Part shown: piece after piece, positions 10,373 through 22,142 of the stretch | Position numbering within the stretch: the first letter of the stretch is position 1 | How the letters are laid out: each line of letters starts with the position of its first letter | From: Phellopilus nigrolimitatus | Lineage: Eukaryota > Basidiomycota > Agaricomycetes > Hymenochaetales > Hymenochaetaceae | Reading direction: 5' to 3' | Length of the DNA: 64,000 bases | Assembly: GCA_021029095.1 (NCBI GenBank) | Contig: JAJOHG010000004.1 | Coordinates: forward strand, 496,001 to 560,000 | Position numbers and translations under genes: made by a program | The notes under the pieces: generated by a model | What the model saw: only the letters and a program-made list of their open reading frames with translations | The model's database searches: none | Told to the model about the DNA's origin: nothing

Positions 10373-11431
10373 TTAGATATAACTGTCTACCGCCAATACG
10401 ACCTGATACAGATTGTTGTATCTATAGTCAAGCCGGTAGGCACGGAGGTCTCGTTTGTCCATGTGAGCGACGTCTATTCTCTTGTGATCTGCATGGATCT
10501 TATAATTGTTTTTCTTTGAAGAGGGGAAGAGGGATAAGCCATAGTGAGCATGTAAGCATCGCCCTTGATCAATCAAACATACCTGCACAATGTCCTGGAA
10601 CTCCAGGAACAGCGTTAAAATCCCATTGAGAATCTTCAATCTCACTTCTTGACCTGATGACGCGATCCCCCAAGTTATCTTCATCGTGGAAGGTCCGATT
10701 CCGTACACATCGTATCCGGGCCACTGAAGTTGTGAGAAAGTGAAGTGAGGAAGGAAGGTTATGATACGTAAGAACGGTGAAAGACATACCTTGAAAGCGA
10801 TCATAATCTGGCGATGAAATCGTCCTGGAATTCCAAGACGCGATTCTCGCACCGCGCTAGGGTCATACACTGAGCAGCCATACGGAGTTTTACCTAAATT
10901 GATAGGTTCGAAGGCCAGATTTGAATACCCGTCCGGTGCGATGCGTTGCGGACGTGATTCTCGGTGATGAAGTGTTTCTTGGTGAACTATGTATGCCGCC
11001 GTTTCACGAGAGAGTGCACGTGGGATTTTGTCCAGAGATGATGTCGGCAGTCGAGTGGACGAGCGGGAAAGGGAGGGGTACAACGCCGCTACGCGCGCGC
11101 GAGGTGGAAGAAAGGGGGACGGTGCAGGTCGCTTCATCGGAGATGTTGGGCGTTCGGGTGAAAGATATGGCTGGGAGATACTGCTACTGGACGCTGGTTT
11201 TCGAGGCGGCGGCGTCGAGGGACAGAGCGATGGGGGTTCCAGGTGTGATGGGCCTTCCACGTCGCCTGCGACCGCGGAAGAATTATGGTAGAATAGAGAA
11301 GGGTCAGTGGGTATGCGTCTATTACGCTTTGGAGTGCCCATGCTCGATCTCAAAGCGATGAGCGGGTGAGGTAAACTAGCAAGTTCTTGCTGTTGGCGTT
11401 TCTCCTCCTTACTGCTCGGAGCTTTAGGCAT
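10373..11431 (-). CDS. Unrecognised conserved-looking protein, Ser/Pro-rich N-terminus
   Basis: I do not recognise this gene. The chosen ATG (11429-11431) begins MPKAPSSKEEKRQQQEL, just before the Ser/Pro-rich coding section. Two introns fit: 10724-10789 (gtatgt...cttcag, 66 bp) and 10514-10582 (gtatgt...tcaaag, 69 bp). Both are multiples of three without stops, so the frame stays open with or without splicing. Removing them gives about 307 residues. The first half is low-complexity Ser/Pro/Arg. The second half looks structured (INLGKTPYGCSVYDPSAV, WPGYDVYGIGPSTMKITWG, VRLKILNGILTLFLEFQDI). The C-terminus is basic and ends with a Tyr/Val-rich stretch. No signal peptide or membrane helix is evident. 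The end of the model after the second intron is the least certain part. Confidence 0.55.
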   Translation of the reverse strand: MPKAPSSKEEKRQQQELASLPHPLIALRSSMGTPKRNRRIPTDPSLFYHNSSAVAGDVEGPSHLEPPSLCPSTPPPRKPASSSSISQPYLSPERPTSPMKRPAPSPFLPPRARVAALYPSLSRSSTRLPTSSLDKIPRALSRETAAYIVHQETLHHRESRPQRIAPDGYSNLAFEPINLGKTPYGCSVYDPSAVRESRLGIPGRFHRQIMIAFKVCLSPFLRIITFLPHFTFSQLQWPGYDVYGIGPSTMKITWGIASSGQEVRLKILNGILTLFLEFQDIVQVCLIDQGRCLHAHYGLSLFPSSKKNNYKIHADHKRIDVAHMDKRDLRAYRLDYRYNNLYQVVLAVDSYI

Positions 11432-11993
11432 AACTGTGACCTGACAGCGGATGCACGTCTTGAGACTTCGGAGAGGGTAGAGGACGGATGAGACCAGGGT
11501 GCGGAAAAGAGCTGTATTTATACAGAGCATTCTAAGTAACTGCGGCAGATCTAAGCCACGCACCAAGCAGGGGCAAACCAGAAGCCACACCTCCTTAGAG
11601 GAGAGTGGCTGGACACAACAATAGTCGGCTAAATTCGCATTCAGAACGAACGTCAAAGCGAGCGGCCTTTGCAACCACAGAAACAGGGTAACCCGTGGAT
11701 AGCTCTCTCGCCGTTCTGTCAGAAGACAAAGCGCTCATTGCATTTTCCCATGAATCTATGCGCATGTTGTTCTGTGATCTTCTGGGTTCTTAAACCATAA
11801 TTAGTCGTGAAATATGGAAAGACTTCATGGTCTTTTATTTGCTGTGGCGCAACTTGATCATTCTTCGAAATGTTCGGTTTCGAACCTTTTATATGTTACA
11901 CTTGTTACCTACCAGTGGAAAAAGAACTCGTTAGAGAATGATGGACGAAGAGCAATCAAAGCACCCACAAATTTATTCCTCCTTACGCGCGAC
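11432..11993. other. Intergenic, no gene seen
   Basis: Between the unknown gene and the DUF427 gene (both minus strand) only short frames occur. It should hold the promoter of the former and the 3' untranslated region of the latter. Confidence 0.5.
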
Positions 11994-12916
11994 TCACGAA
12001 AATTGCGTCTGTGGCCTCGCCTGTTTCTCTCCATCGACCCACACGTCAACTTTCTCGTCGTAGAAGGCAACAAATCCTTTAATATCAATACAGTCCGCGA
12101 GCGGCACACGATACCACCAGACAATATTTTCAACGAGTTTGCCACCTGGCAGGCTAACAGAATAGTATGACGCCACACCCTGTAAAGAGTATACATACAA
12201 TGACTTAACCTTGAGTAGATTATCATCCTAGAAGCTGACAAACCTTGTACGGACATGCGGTAGACAGGCTTGACGGTTCAAAGAGGTCCATGCGGCAGTC
12301 AGTCTTGGGAATGTACGTACGAACGGGCAAGCTTGTCTCAAAGAGGAGGCGCGGTTTGTGAGTGTTAGCGACTTCGACACCGTCCACCTCGACACGAACA
12401 TGTCTAGACGACTGTAGCACGTCCACTCGCTGTAGATCGCACGGATGAGTTTTTCTCTGGAAGTGTAGGAGCATTTAAGCGAGCCTTGTAAGGATCTTTT
12501 GGATGAACGAATATCTCTTCTTCCTCCTCGAACCATGCATCCATGGCTCCGAAGATAATCTTGACTAGTCCCGAAAGCTCGCCGGCGCACTGGCTGAGCT
12601 TGAAAACAGCTTTCTTGGCAACTTTATCACCCACGACGATATCATATACGCTCTTGGCTTCCGAGTCCTCTGAAGAGGCGTCAGATGGGCGCAAGTACTT
12701 ATGAGGAACATCGCTGCTGCCAAAATAATAGCTTGGGTAATACGGATGCTCCCAGCTTGAATATCATTAGTATCCCGAGGAAAAGACACGAGCACTATCG
12801 GTCAAGACGAACACAAGCTTCGCTGCCTTTGTATCGACGATCCATTGACCACCAAACAGCACTCGGACGCGTTTCAAGGATGTTTCGACATGAGGCTTGG
12901 TGAATGGAGGTGCCAT
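11994..12916 (-). CDS. Two-domain DUF427 protein
   Basis: DUF427 proteins are small beta-rich proteins of uncertain function; fungal members often carry two repeats. Start ATG at 12914-12916 (MAPPFTKPHVETSLKRVRV, then LFGGQWIVDTKAAKLV). After a first intron: WEHPYYPSYYFGSSDVPHKY, then KVAKKAVFKLSQCAGELSG and AMDAWFEEEEEIFVHPKDPYK. The second repeat follows: VDVLQSSRHVRVEVDGVEVA, RLLFETSLPVRTYIP, RMDLFEPS, CPYKGVASYYSV, FVAFYDEKVDVWVDGE. The intron after DPYK appears to start with GC (AAG|GCTCGC) and ends CTACAG, because no GT is available while both flanking exons are clearly homologous to the family. The last intron uses gtttgt...ttacag. The gene is divergent from the next gene, with 276 bp between the two ATGs, so a shared promoter is likely. 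Confidence 0.87.
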
Positions 12917-13192
12917 GATGAGTTTTAAAACAAGGACTTATAGCGAGAACAAAATTAGGAGAGAGCGCAGAACCTCTTGCCACGGGTTTGGATGCAAAGA
13001 TTTAGTCACTCAAGCTGCTTCATAGGAATCGCCAACTCTTGTCAGCATTTGAATCACTGATGTCACGACGGGCGAGCGCCGGGAACAGGCGGAAACCCGG
13101 AAAGGAAAGCCACGTGACCATATTTGTGACCTATTGTAACGGACGCGTCAAGGACGAGACGCGCGAGCACAACAACACGAACGACGACCACA

Positions 13193-15534
13193 ATGACCAG
13201 CGGATCTGCGAACTGGATCGTTGATGACAGCGATGAAGAAGAAGTGTCTAATGGCAGAGGTATGCATGACAGCCGCATTTTGGGCACTCTGAACTTATGC
13301 TTTCGTACCTTCAGCCTCTAAACCACGCCTTGGCCAGCCACAAGCCATTTCCTCCATATCCGAGTTCTCGCCTCACAACCCCGTCCCTACCGCAGACAAA
13401 CCTTCATCTATCTCTCTCTTTACAGCTGACAAGTCTCCAAACAAAGTAAACCTGGAGTCCAGCATTGTCGCTTCTACTGCAGCGTCGGCACCGGCGAAGC
13501 CTAAACAACCGAGACCTCGTCCAGCGTACAAAGGACCAGCGGCGGGACTCGATAGCATTGAGCAAAGTGCGACTATTGCGTCTGTATCAACACATGTAAC
13601 CAACGAAAGCAATGGACAGTCTTTCTCCGATCAGCTGTTTTCATTAGACGTCGCTGAACGCACTAAAATACGTCCCCGGCGCCATGCCACCACGGATGGT
13701 CCGCAGGCTGACGAGCAGATGAACGGTCGCCCCTCAGGAACTCACAAGTCGCCTGTCTCCACTAAAGATAAAGCATCAGAGATAATTATTGATCTGTCCT
13801 CGGACGACGAACAGAGTAGAGCGGGCCCGAGTCTCTCTGGGCGGACGACTGAGCTGAACATGTCTGCTATACCCAGCAGTTCTCTTTTCCGTGTTCCAGC
13901 TGCTCCGCATGCAGGCGACAGATCTATTCTTCCACCTTCCGATCTACCTTCGTCTGCTGTTCTCACCACTTTGCCTCCATCTTCAATATTCGAGCGTAAC
14001 AGAATCAATCCGGAGAGCACACCTCCATCTTCCCCATTCGAAGTTCGCAAAAGGAAGAAACGTAGGCTGGTGGACGACGACGACTTTCTGAACGATTCAA
14101 TGGATGTCGACGTTCCCGACTCGTCGAGATTGGCGAATAAAAAAAGGGAATCTAGCTCGAAGAGACAGAAAACGGAAAAGAAGACACGCGAGAAGAAGAT
14201 GACAGCTAAGATGGACTCAGCAGTCCTGTCGTCATCTACGAAGAACGACACAGCTGCAAAGAAGCGACGTTCGAAGGACAAGGGTCCTGGGCAGGAATAC
14301 AAAAGCAAAGAGTTTGTCGCAGACTCGAGCGAGGATGAAATGGCTCTCATTCCTAGATCCTCCAAATCAGCTGCTTATTCCGATCCTGCTAGCGCAATTG
14401 TTTCCGTACTACCCTCCCGCAATACCTGCGTCCGGCCATCTTCCCATATGGGTCCTCCTGAACCGACACGAGCCTCCGGGTCCGTGCTGCCCTCTATAGC
14501 GACATCCACGCGTCCCTCGGCGTCTGGTTCCATTCCCCCGTCCGCGGACCTCGCCGCACCGCCGCCCTCGCCATCCATTGCTATTCCACGTACCGCCCCC
14601 AAGCTCGACAAGACGAAAAATAAACGAACGGCAGCAGAATCGAATTCTGCTACCACTGCAAACGAGGAACTTGCGAGCTTGTACAACCATATGGGCAGCT
14701 CTAGTAGCACCCCTGCAGGATCAGATGTGATCGTTGCCGAACCGATGAAGAAGAAGGACGTGAAGAACAAGAAGGAGAAGAAGAAAGCGGAGGTCCGAAT
14801 CGCAGCAAACTCGAAGAAGGTATTGGATGTCGCGACTACTGCAGGATGTGTTGAACCTGCGGCTCGAGAAGCGCCGAGCTCGGAGATATCAAAACCGAAG
14901 CCAAAAAAGGATCGCAAGAAGAGAGCGACTGTTGTTTGCTCTGACGATGAAGAGAATCAAGACGATAATCTAGATCCTCTATTTACCGAAAGCATCGACA
15001 AGACAAATGAGAGCCAAGGCGAAAATAAGGTAAGATTCGGTCCTATCTACCCGAAGAACTGCAGTAGTCTTATTTTATTCTGCACAGGAAAATGAAACAT
15101 TACCACCATCTAAGCCACACCCACAAACACCTATTCCTCCTCCGCCTGTTTTAATCCCGTCTAAGCCCAAACAACGCACATCCAAATTACCACCGCGCAA
15201 GGACTCCATGTCCGCGCTGATCCGACGAGTGAGTTCTAAAGTCAACTCGCCATTGGCATCCCCTGCGGCAGGATCAGCATACAGCAGCCCGCTCGTGAAG
15301 GCATCGCGCGGTGTGCTCAGTCGCATCGCGCCGCTGCATCCGAATCGACGGAGTCCACCACCTGCACCGCCGCGTCCACCTGCACCGAAGAAGAGCAAGA
15401 AAATGCTCGAACTCGAGGAGAAATGGGAGATGGAGCTCTCAGAAAGTGTCGAAGGCTGGGCGTGCATATCTGACGAGGAGCGTGCAGCTCTCAGAAGAGC
15501 GAAGCGGGACGCGATGCTAGGGTATGATGATTAA
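13193..15534 (+). CDS. Unrecognised Lys/Ser-rich nuclear-type protein with a SUMO-interaction-like motif
   Basis: Start ATG at 13193 (MTSGSANWIVDDSDEEEVSN). Introns at 13260-13314 and 15030-15087 have clear gt..ag ends. The protein is about 740 residues, mostly disordered, with many Ser-Asp-Asp/Glu patches and Lys clusters (RKRKKRR, KKKDVKNKKEKKK) suggesting nuclear localisation. Around 13780-13812 it encodes EIIIDLSSDDE, the shape of a SUMO-interacting motif (hydrophobic core next to acidic residues). The C-terminal 45 residues look ordered (LELEEKWEMELSESVEGWAC, then SDEERAALRRAKRDAMLGYDD) and are probably the conserved functional part. I know no named family for it. A chromatin or DNA-repair adaptor role is only a guess from composition. 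Confidence 0.75.
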
Positions 15535-15678
15535 TGGACTTGTTACACTTTTCGTGTTGTCTTGTTTTCTCTGCTGCTGTGTATCCTGCTATTGTTGTTG
15601 CTTGCTATGATGAAGCGGAGCTTGCTCTCGCGTTCGTGCCTTTGAAAACGCGCATGCTATGAAAGCAGAGACATTGGA

Positions 15679-16549
15679 TTATCTATCATTCTCCGAGTTG
15701 ACGACACCCAACTCGTCATTGAGACGAGAAATTTCCGAGAATGCCACCCTCAGTTTATCGAGGTCAGAATCAATGCTTTCAGCTCGGGTTTTCATCTAAG
15801 AGAGATGCAACTCAGATTCTGTTTTGGGGGTCAATAGAGAGGGAAGAACTGACAGCAGCTATGGTATCACTTGCAGCGATGAGCTCGTGGTGATGATTGT
15901 ATACTAAAGACTGGCGTTCCCCATCCAGCTGGCGAATTTCTAAGAGGATGGCGACAGTGCAGCGCGAATTTGAGAAAGTCGCTGAGTTGCTGATATGCAA
16001 CCACTTACCGGACAGTAACTTGTTCTCGTTCCTCAATAGCGTCGACAAAGACGACGTAGTGATTAGTTGTTCATAATACGACTTGGCGTCGAATGCGGGG
16101 GAGTCTAACACGATTAAGAATTAAGGTCTGCGAGGAAACTGTATTCGAACGAATAAAAATAACAGGTTTTCACCAATGTCCATAGGATCAAGCGGCTTTC
16201 CAGGACCGCTCAGAGGCGGGGGCGGACCCACACCGAGTCCGTAGTGTTTCCTCAGCAAATCACGCGCGCGGCCTTTTGCCGCCTGCGCCCTCATGCCATC
16301 GGCAGGCGGTGTGCCCAGCGCACCAGAAGTCCCAGCGGCAGCACTGTTATTGAGACTCGCAGCGCCAGTAACCAACGCTGGGGTGAGCGAGCGTCGGGGA
16401 GTAGCGGCGGCGGCTGAGAGAGTCGAAGCAGAAGAGGGCGTAGGCGACGTTGGACGGACGGGCGATGGCGGCGGCCGTGGTATTGTGCGTGAGCGCGATG
16501 GCGTGCTAAAGGGCGTAGACGACGCAGAGCTGGTAGCGGACATTGACAT
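15679..16549 (-). CDS. VPS51: Vps51, subunit of the GARP (and EARP) tethering complex
   Basis: Vps51 is the small subunit of the GARP complex, which tethers endosome-derived vesicles at the trans-Golgi. A Ser/Thr/Pro-rich N-terminus (MSMSATSSASSTPFSTPSRS) precedes the family signature: RARDLLRKHYGLG, DSPAFDAKSYYEQL, SLSTLLRNENKLL, EIRQLDGERQSLVYNHHHEL and MKTRAESIDSDLDKLRVAFS, which form the conserved coiled-coil start. Three introns fit (gtgaaa...tgttag, gtaagt...ctcttag, gtcagt...ctcttag). The stop TAA is at 15679-15681. The total of about 250 residues is long for yeast Vps51 but usual for filamentous fungi. An upstream in-frame ATG at 16621 exists, but the encoded segment is basic and unlike the family start. 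Confidence 0.9.
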
Positions 16550-18581
16550 CGTGACGGCAGGGCGAGCGCGAAATCGTCGGGCATGTCGAGATTGCTTATT
16601 CGGGACGTCTTCGCGTGCCATCCGAAGCTACATTCAGGATTGCATCTAACTCTCGTCGATGCAGATGCTCTCGAGGTTCCTCAGACAAAAACCAATTTAG
16701 CTTACGGCTGGATATGGGATGTCTTTTACTAAATTTTATAAATAGTGCATTTTCTTGGCTATCTACATAAGTACCGCAGAATCCGAAAAGTTATATTCCA
16801 GTTTCGTCAATGACTCGTGCCATCCCAGGCGTAGTGTGTCTTGGCTGAGATGCTTCCAGTACATCCGGAGGAGAACCGCCTGAGAGCGGTATTTATTTGC
16901 AAGAAGCCACCTTGATGCGTTTGCGATTTGACAGCAGCGTTATTATCTGCCAACTCTACGGGTCTGGAGACGCTAGCATTCCTCATTTTGCTATTAAATA
17001 GGTACCCTTTTAAAGCCATCTAAGTTCGTATTTTTTTTGAGACGGCGGCTTAGCTGCTTGATCCCGAGTGGCTAGCCCTTGATTGAATACAATAATGCAA
17101 ATCAACTTGTATTTTCGAATCAATACGGCTTATGATAATGCTGATGTTAGCGAAGATGCATCGCCGGGTGAGATTATACTTTGTTTTACGACTGCTTTCC
17201 TATTTAGAGAACTTGTCGGATGCAGGATTTGAAGAAATCCCGAATGACCATATGCATGCAAACCATAGCTTGTTCGCTATTGAGGGCCGCAATTTGCACC
17301 AAGGTTATGCCATAAGTAGAAGAGTTCGGCATTTGGCGCCGTTGCTCTCGATCGCTTGCGATTTTGAATTTTAGGTAATTTGTCTATTGAAATGCGTGGC
17401 TACCGAATTTTACGATTTAGACTACGATCGATGTTTGTACAGATCGCCGCCCGCTTGTGCTCCGGGATTGAGAAGCTCCGGGTATAAGAATACGTGCACA
17501 GAATTTTTGCTTCCGTTGAATTTACTTTTACCGCAATATTTGTACGTTCACAAGTACAGGACAGTCTGTGCTTTTCTCGCTGACGAATATTCGTCTCGAA
17601 ATGTATGCGCAACCCTGAGCATACATGTGAAATTCCATTGTGGCTAGAAGTTAAAGATTATGTCAGTTCCAAAAGTGCCGACGACGGTCCGACCCGCTTC
17701 ATTATCATACCGGGCTCCAAGACATCTTCGATTCACAGAAGGCTCAGAAGTCATTCATTGGAGTGTCCGAAAGAACGGTCCCGCCCTTTGTTCACAGATT
17801 CTGTCGCTCCTCGGCCGCCCTGTGACCATGAGAACCCCATTCCATACTCTTGGGAAGTGGAGAAGTTTCATTTATTATTTCAATGACGCTCGCATGTCGT
17901 GCTCTGGAAGGAGCCAACTAGTACATAGCCTGTAACAAGCCATGCAACAAGATGCAGAGAATTGATGTATTTTGTAACGCGACAAACTCCGACTGGAAGA
18001 CTGCAACATAGCAACCCCATTTATAAATTCGGAAAAGTACGCCCAGACCGCGGTGGAGACAAAGTTCGATTTCGTTGGAGGATAGCCCAAAACAGGTCCG
18101 ACTCTTCCCCATAGTTGAGACCCGAAGACAAGACTTTTGCGAGTAAGCTAAATCTGGAGCTTGAGAGGACGATAAAAAACCAGGATTGTTTCAGGTACAT
18201 CTATCAAAGCAGTGCAGACGAGCAAGACGAGTGATCTGCTGATCTGTTGCCCAGGGTGTTGATGCCAATGATGGTCAAAGGGAAAGCTAATTGGACCACC
18301 CACAGAGCCCGGCTGAGCCACACATGTTTAGGGCCGGTTCTTACGCGACCTACTATAAGAAGCAGTTGAACGCCTCGAGGCCCAACGTGGTCGTCCCCTA
18401 TATTCTCGACTGCTCACATCACACGCGCTTCTCCTTCCCCCATCCCCCCAGTCGATATCGCGTTCGTCAACGGACGCATACATCGTCTCCAGTGCCTCCT
18501 CCGCTGCTAGCTTCACTCGTTCGTTCTGTATTTTCTACGCCTTAACCCAGTTCTCTATCCCCAACAAACAAATCAACCATA
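16550..18581. other. 2-kb stretch without a recognisable gene
   Basis: Only short frames, none longer than about 93 codons, and none with a recognisable motif. The part from 16,650 to 17,650 is AT-rich for this genome. The last 150 bp before 18582 are C/T-rich (TTCTCCTTCCCCCATCCCCC) and end in CAACCATAATG, the probable promoter and leader of the next gene. Confidence 0.5.
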
Positions 18582-20310
18582 ATGCACCAAAGGCGACCTG
18601 TCGCGCAGCTATCTTCCCTCGCGCTCGTTCTTCCCCATCCCTCATTGCCGAAACGGGCATCATCTATCCGCTCGTCAACCGATTCATATTCGTCACCGCG
18701 CACGCCGCGAAACAGCCTGGGATTACCTTCGCCATCACTATTCAAGCTGGACTCTGCTGCGCCTCGGAGGAGCACTGATAGTTGGAACAGCTCGGTTCAC
18801 GACGGAGGTGATGACGAGATGGACTGGGAGTGGACGACAGAGCAGATTGCGCTTTTACTCAAGGTAAGCTCGTCTTTATCATAGTTTATTATCCCCTGAG
18901 TTGGGAGACGCTTTTGGAACTTGGACGCGGTAGACTGATATCACACGCTTTCCTTTGTCTTAGGCTCTTGATGCCTTACCGTCCCACCTGCTCAGCCCTT
19001 ACAATGGGTCTATCCCTCCTGCAAATGTTCTAGATAGGATTGCTCGCAGCATCATCCACGCTAAAGATCCTTTGGAATGGCCTCATTCCATCCGGTCCAC
19101 GCGCATCAAGCTGCTCAAGTTAGCACGCATTCACGCTGAAGAAAATGACGCGCGGGAGAAAAGATTGTCTTCTGACCTTCCGCCCGACGTTCTGCAGCCG
19201 ACCACCAATGTCCACAAGAAACCACTCTACCGACAATCGAGTATGGATTTTATCAAGGGCAATACTTTGAAGAACGAGAAGAGTATTGATCGGTGCGTAC
19301 TCAAAGATCTGGATTGATTTTGGCGTTTCCTGGTGCTGATTACTTGGTCGTCTAGTCTATCGACTCGCCTTCAACGAGTTGATCGAATAATTCCAAACCC
19401 GGCGTACGCGTATGTGCACAGTTCATCGCGTTCACCTTCCCCGCCTCCGTCAGGGTTTCGCCCTAACAATCTGGGCGACACACCACGTACACCCAAAACC
19501 CCTGCGGAAGATGTTACCTCTCGAGGCCCACCATCTTCACTGTCAAGCAGCCGCGGATCAAGATTGCGCCGTTCGACGACTACAATGTCCGGCCTACCGA
19601 CAATTCAGTCTGGCGTGGCCAGCGACTGTGTCAGCTCTAACTCTCCCAGCTTCCGTCATGCTCCCAAAGTCAAGAGGTCTGAATCCTTCAGCTCGCCGAG
19701 CTTCAATGGATTGGGCCACTCACTGAAGCGCGCGCCATCATTTGGAAGCATCTCCACGAGGTCCATCGATTCGAGTCGCATGAGTGTGGATGACCAGAAG
19801 GAGAACTCTCCGCAAATGGTTGACATCTATCCTTCCAGTGATGATGAGGAGAAAATCAGGAGCAAGAAGGTCAAGAAGCAGAAAACGAGCAGGTCCTCAG
19901 CTACTGATCCAACTAGCAAGCCCACCCCGCTGCCAAAAATCGCCTCTTCCGCTACGCTCAAGTCAGACAAAACTACCACGTCAAAGGTGTCCACACGTGC
20001 CAGGAAGACGTCCGCGAAAAAGATTTCGAGGACGTCGTCTATGTTTGGCGCCGAGCTCCCGAACCCTCAGCCTGAACCTTTGCTTCCGGTGTCGAGTATT
20101 GTTCGCCCGGACCTCTCATTTGTGCTACCGGTCGAAAACATGCAAGTGCCGCCGGTCACACCGAATAGGAAGCTTCGTCGAGTGAAGACGACTAACTTTC
20201 CACCACGCATGTCGCGACGCATTTCATTTGGGCACCTCTCCGCACCAGTTGAAGAGGAGGCCGAGCGCCACTCAGGCACGGGCCTTGAAAGTGCCTTCCA
20301 GATGCAATGA
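18582..20310 (+). CDS. Unrecognised Ser-rich, probably nuclear protein
   Basis: Start ATG at 18582 (MHQRRPVAQLSSLALVLPHP). Introns: 18864-18963 (gtaagc...tcttag) and 19293-19355 (gtgcgt...gtctag). Protein about 520 residues. After a Ser-rich start comes an ordered stretch: DEMDWEWTTEQIALLLKALD, ALPSHLLSPYNGSIPPANVL, DRIARSIIHAKDPLEWPHSI, RIKLLKLARIHAEENDA. The remainder is disordered with many RSxS sites, Lys-rich patches (SKKVKKQKTSR, RARKTSAKKISR), a KEN tripeptide in DDQKENSPQ and a C-terminal VKTTNFPPRMSRRISFGHL. I recognise no family. The pattern suggests a phosphoregulated nuclear protein; that is inference only. Confidence 0.75.
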
Positions 20311-21564
20311 GCATCCCTACGAAGGACCCTAGACAAAAAGCCGCCTCAGACGCTTGTTTACAGGAGCGTTCATCTCATCCACACCAAATCAACCCACCAC
20401 TCTCATTTCGATCTAGATATACACTCTCATTCAAAGGCTTTCGCGGCCGCCGCGCGTTCCTTCTCACTTCCTCAATCATCATCTCACTTTTCTAACTTTT
20501 CGTCTATCCTCGCTCCCTCCTATCTCACTATCGCGAAACCGCTTATCCTGCTGTGCTCGCGGAGCAGCACCGGACGCGTCCACACCTGGAACCGGAATAA
20601 CGTACCACGCATTCAAAAACCTTTGCTGGAAAATCAACTGGATGTTATTTTCTGCTGGCTGGAATCATACATACAAGGCATTTCAGCATGTACCATTTCT
20701 TTCTGCATTTTTCAAAGTCGTTTCGTATCCTTCCTGTGACTTCCATCTTCATTTGTCCTGTCTTTACTTTGCTTTTATCCTGCCCCTCGTCTTTTCTCCT
20801 TGTGAGTCGTTGTTGTGTTATCCTCGAGAAAAAATGTACCTGGGATTTTGGTCTCCCGTTCGTCTTCTGCCTTTCTTTTCTGCTTTTTATCCAAACACTC
20901 TTTCAAAATGCAATGTATTTCCCGTGCTTATTTCCTCTTCTCTCCAAAAGTTACCACTTTCGTTTGTTAGTTGTTCAGCGACGTACATCTGCTTGCTGCT
21001 CTCTTCGAAGTCCTCGAATCCTGCTTTCTCTCCGTATAGTGCGCCGCCTTTTCCATTCGGTTTGCTGCCCGTGATTCTCGTAATCTGTGTTTCTCAGTCC
21101 ATGCTTGCTTGTCTTTTGCTCGACACCCGTCACACATTTGGCTGTAAATAATTATCTCGCATTAGCCATTGGTATGATTATGGGAGAAAGTATTGAAATA
21201 AGCCTTTGCATATCCGATTTTCCGTCGTCATTTGGCATTTGGCGAAGGGCCGTCTTAAAATGACATCGCGCCTTGGTGACTTGTCGCAACGGCTTGATTG
21301 CAAAATGGTCAAGGTTTAGGACCGCGGCCAGTACTTTACATTAATGATTGTTGTGCAACGATATAAAACAAAGCAGGCTTCGAGCTGCGCGAAAACCGGA
21401 GCAGCCATAAGTAGGGAACCCGACTAGAAATCAGAACAACAGGTCAAACAAATTGTACATCAAGATCATAGCACACGCACCTCTTTATTCGCACCCACAC
21501 TGCTCCCCTCCCCGTCTAAAACAACTTTTCGGAGTCCCACTCGTTCAACCAGCTACCCTGCTCT
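20311..21564. other. Pyrimidine-rich 3' region and intergenic DNA
   Basis: From 20,340 to 21,150 the plus strand is unusually rich in T and C. This opens long but low-complexity Phe/Leu/Ser frames (for example 20642-21151) that I judge non-coding. The tail of the minus-strand gene at 21565 begins after about 21,450. Confidence 0.5.
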
Positions 21565-21887
21565 TCACTCAGCCTCAGCCTCGACCAGGCCGCGCCGTGC
21601 CGCAATTTCCGCACGCTTGTCCGCGAGGAGTTCGGCAGAGCGGATGTCCCACTTGTGTGCCCAGTAGCCCACATAGCCAAAGACACCCATCGAGATTACG
21701 TGCCCACCCAGGTCTGGAGAGAATAACAAATGAGGTGAGAAACAAGCAGCGAGTAGTTTGCACACAAGCCGAAGTACAAAGGAAGAGACATACTTTCAAA
21801 AGGGTTTCGCTTCTGAATTCCGAGTTGGCCAAGACGCGCCGCGAGCCCGAAGGCAGAGAATCCAAGGATGGTCGATAGAAGAGCCAT
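21565..21887 (-). CDS. Small mitochondrial protein resembling complex I subunit NUXM
   Basis: Two exons joined by an intron gtatgt...ctccag give about 80 residues: MALLSTILGFSAFGLAARLG, QLGIQKRNPFEN, then LGGHVISMGVFGYVGYWAHK and WDIRSAELLADKRAEIAARR. The layout of one N-terminal hydrophobic helix, a second hydrophobic helix with GYW and a charged C-terminal helix matches my recollection of NUXM, an accessory membrane-arm subunit of NADH:ubiquinone oxidoreductase in fungi. Length and start are well supported. The name is less certain; it could be another small inner-membrane protein. The stop TGA is at 21565-21567. Confidence 0.7.
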
Positions 21888-22142
21888 CGCTCTGTGGTAG
21901 TTTGGACGAGCTTATGGCAAGATCTGCGAGGAGAGTTCGAGAGTCACATAGGGTCACAGACTATTACGTCCGTGTCACGCGCGTACAGAACTCATTTCCG
22001 CCTCATTGCTTTGCGAGTTGTCCTCTTACCTCTTACTCTGTTCCTTGGCATTCCTCACAGCCGCCAGACTCACTTACTCATCGTCAATACGCTCAAATCT
22101 AGCTAACAGGACTATCTTTGACATTTATTGATTCATAAAGCA

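Noticed and set aside
20642..21151. 169-codon plus-strand ORF
   Set aside because: Open only because the strand is pyrimidine-rich; Phe/Leu/Ser composition, lies directly behind another gene's stop, and no motif.
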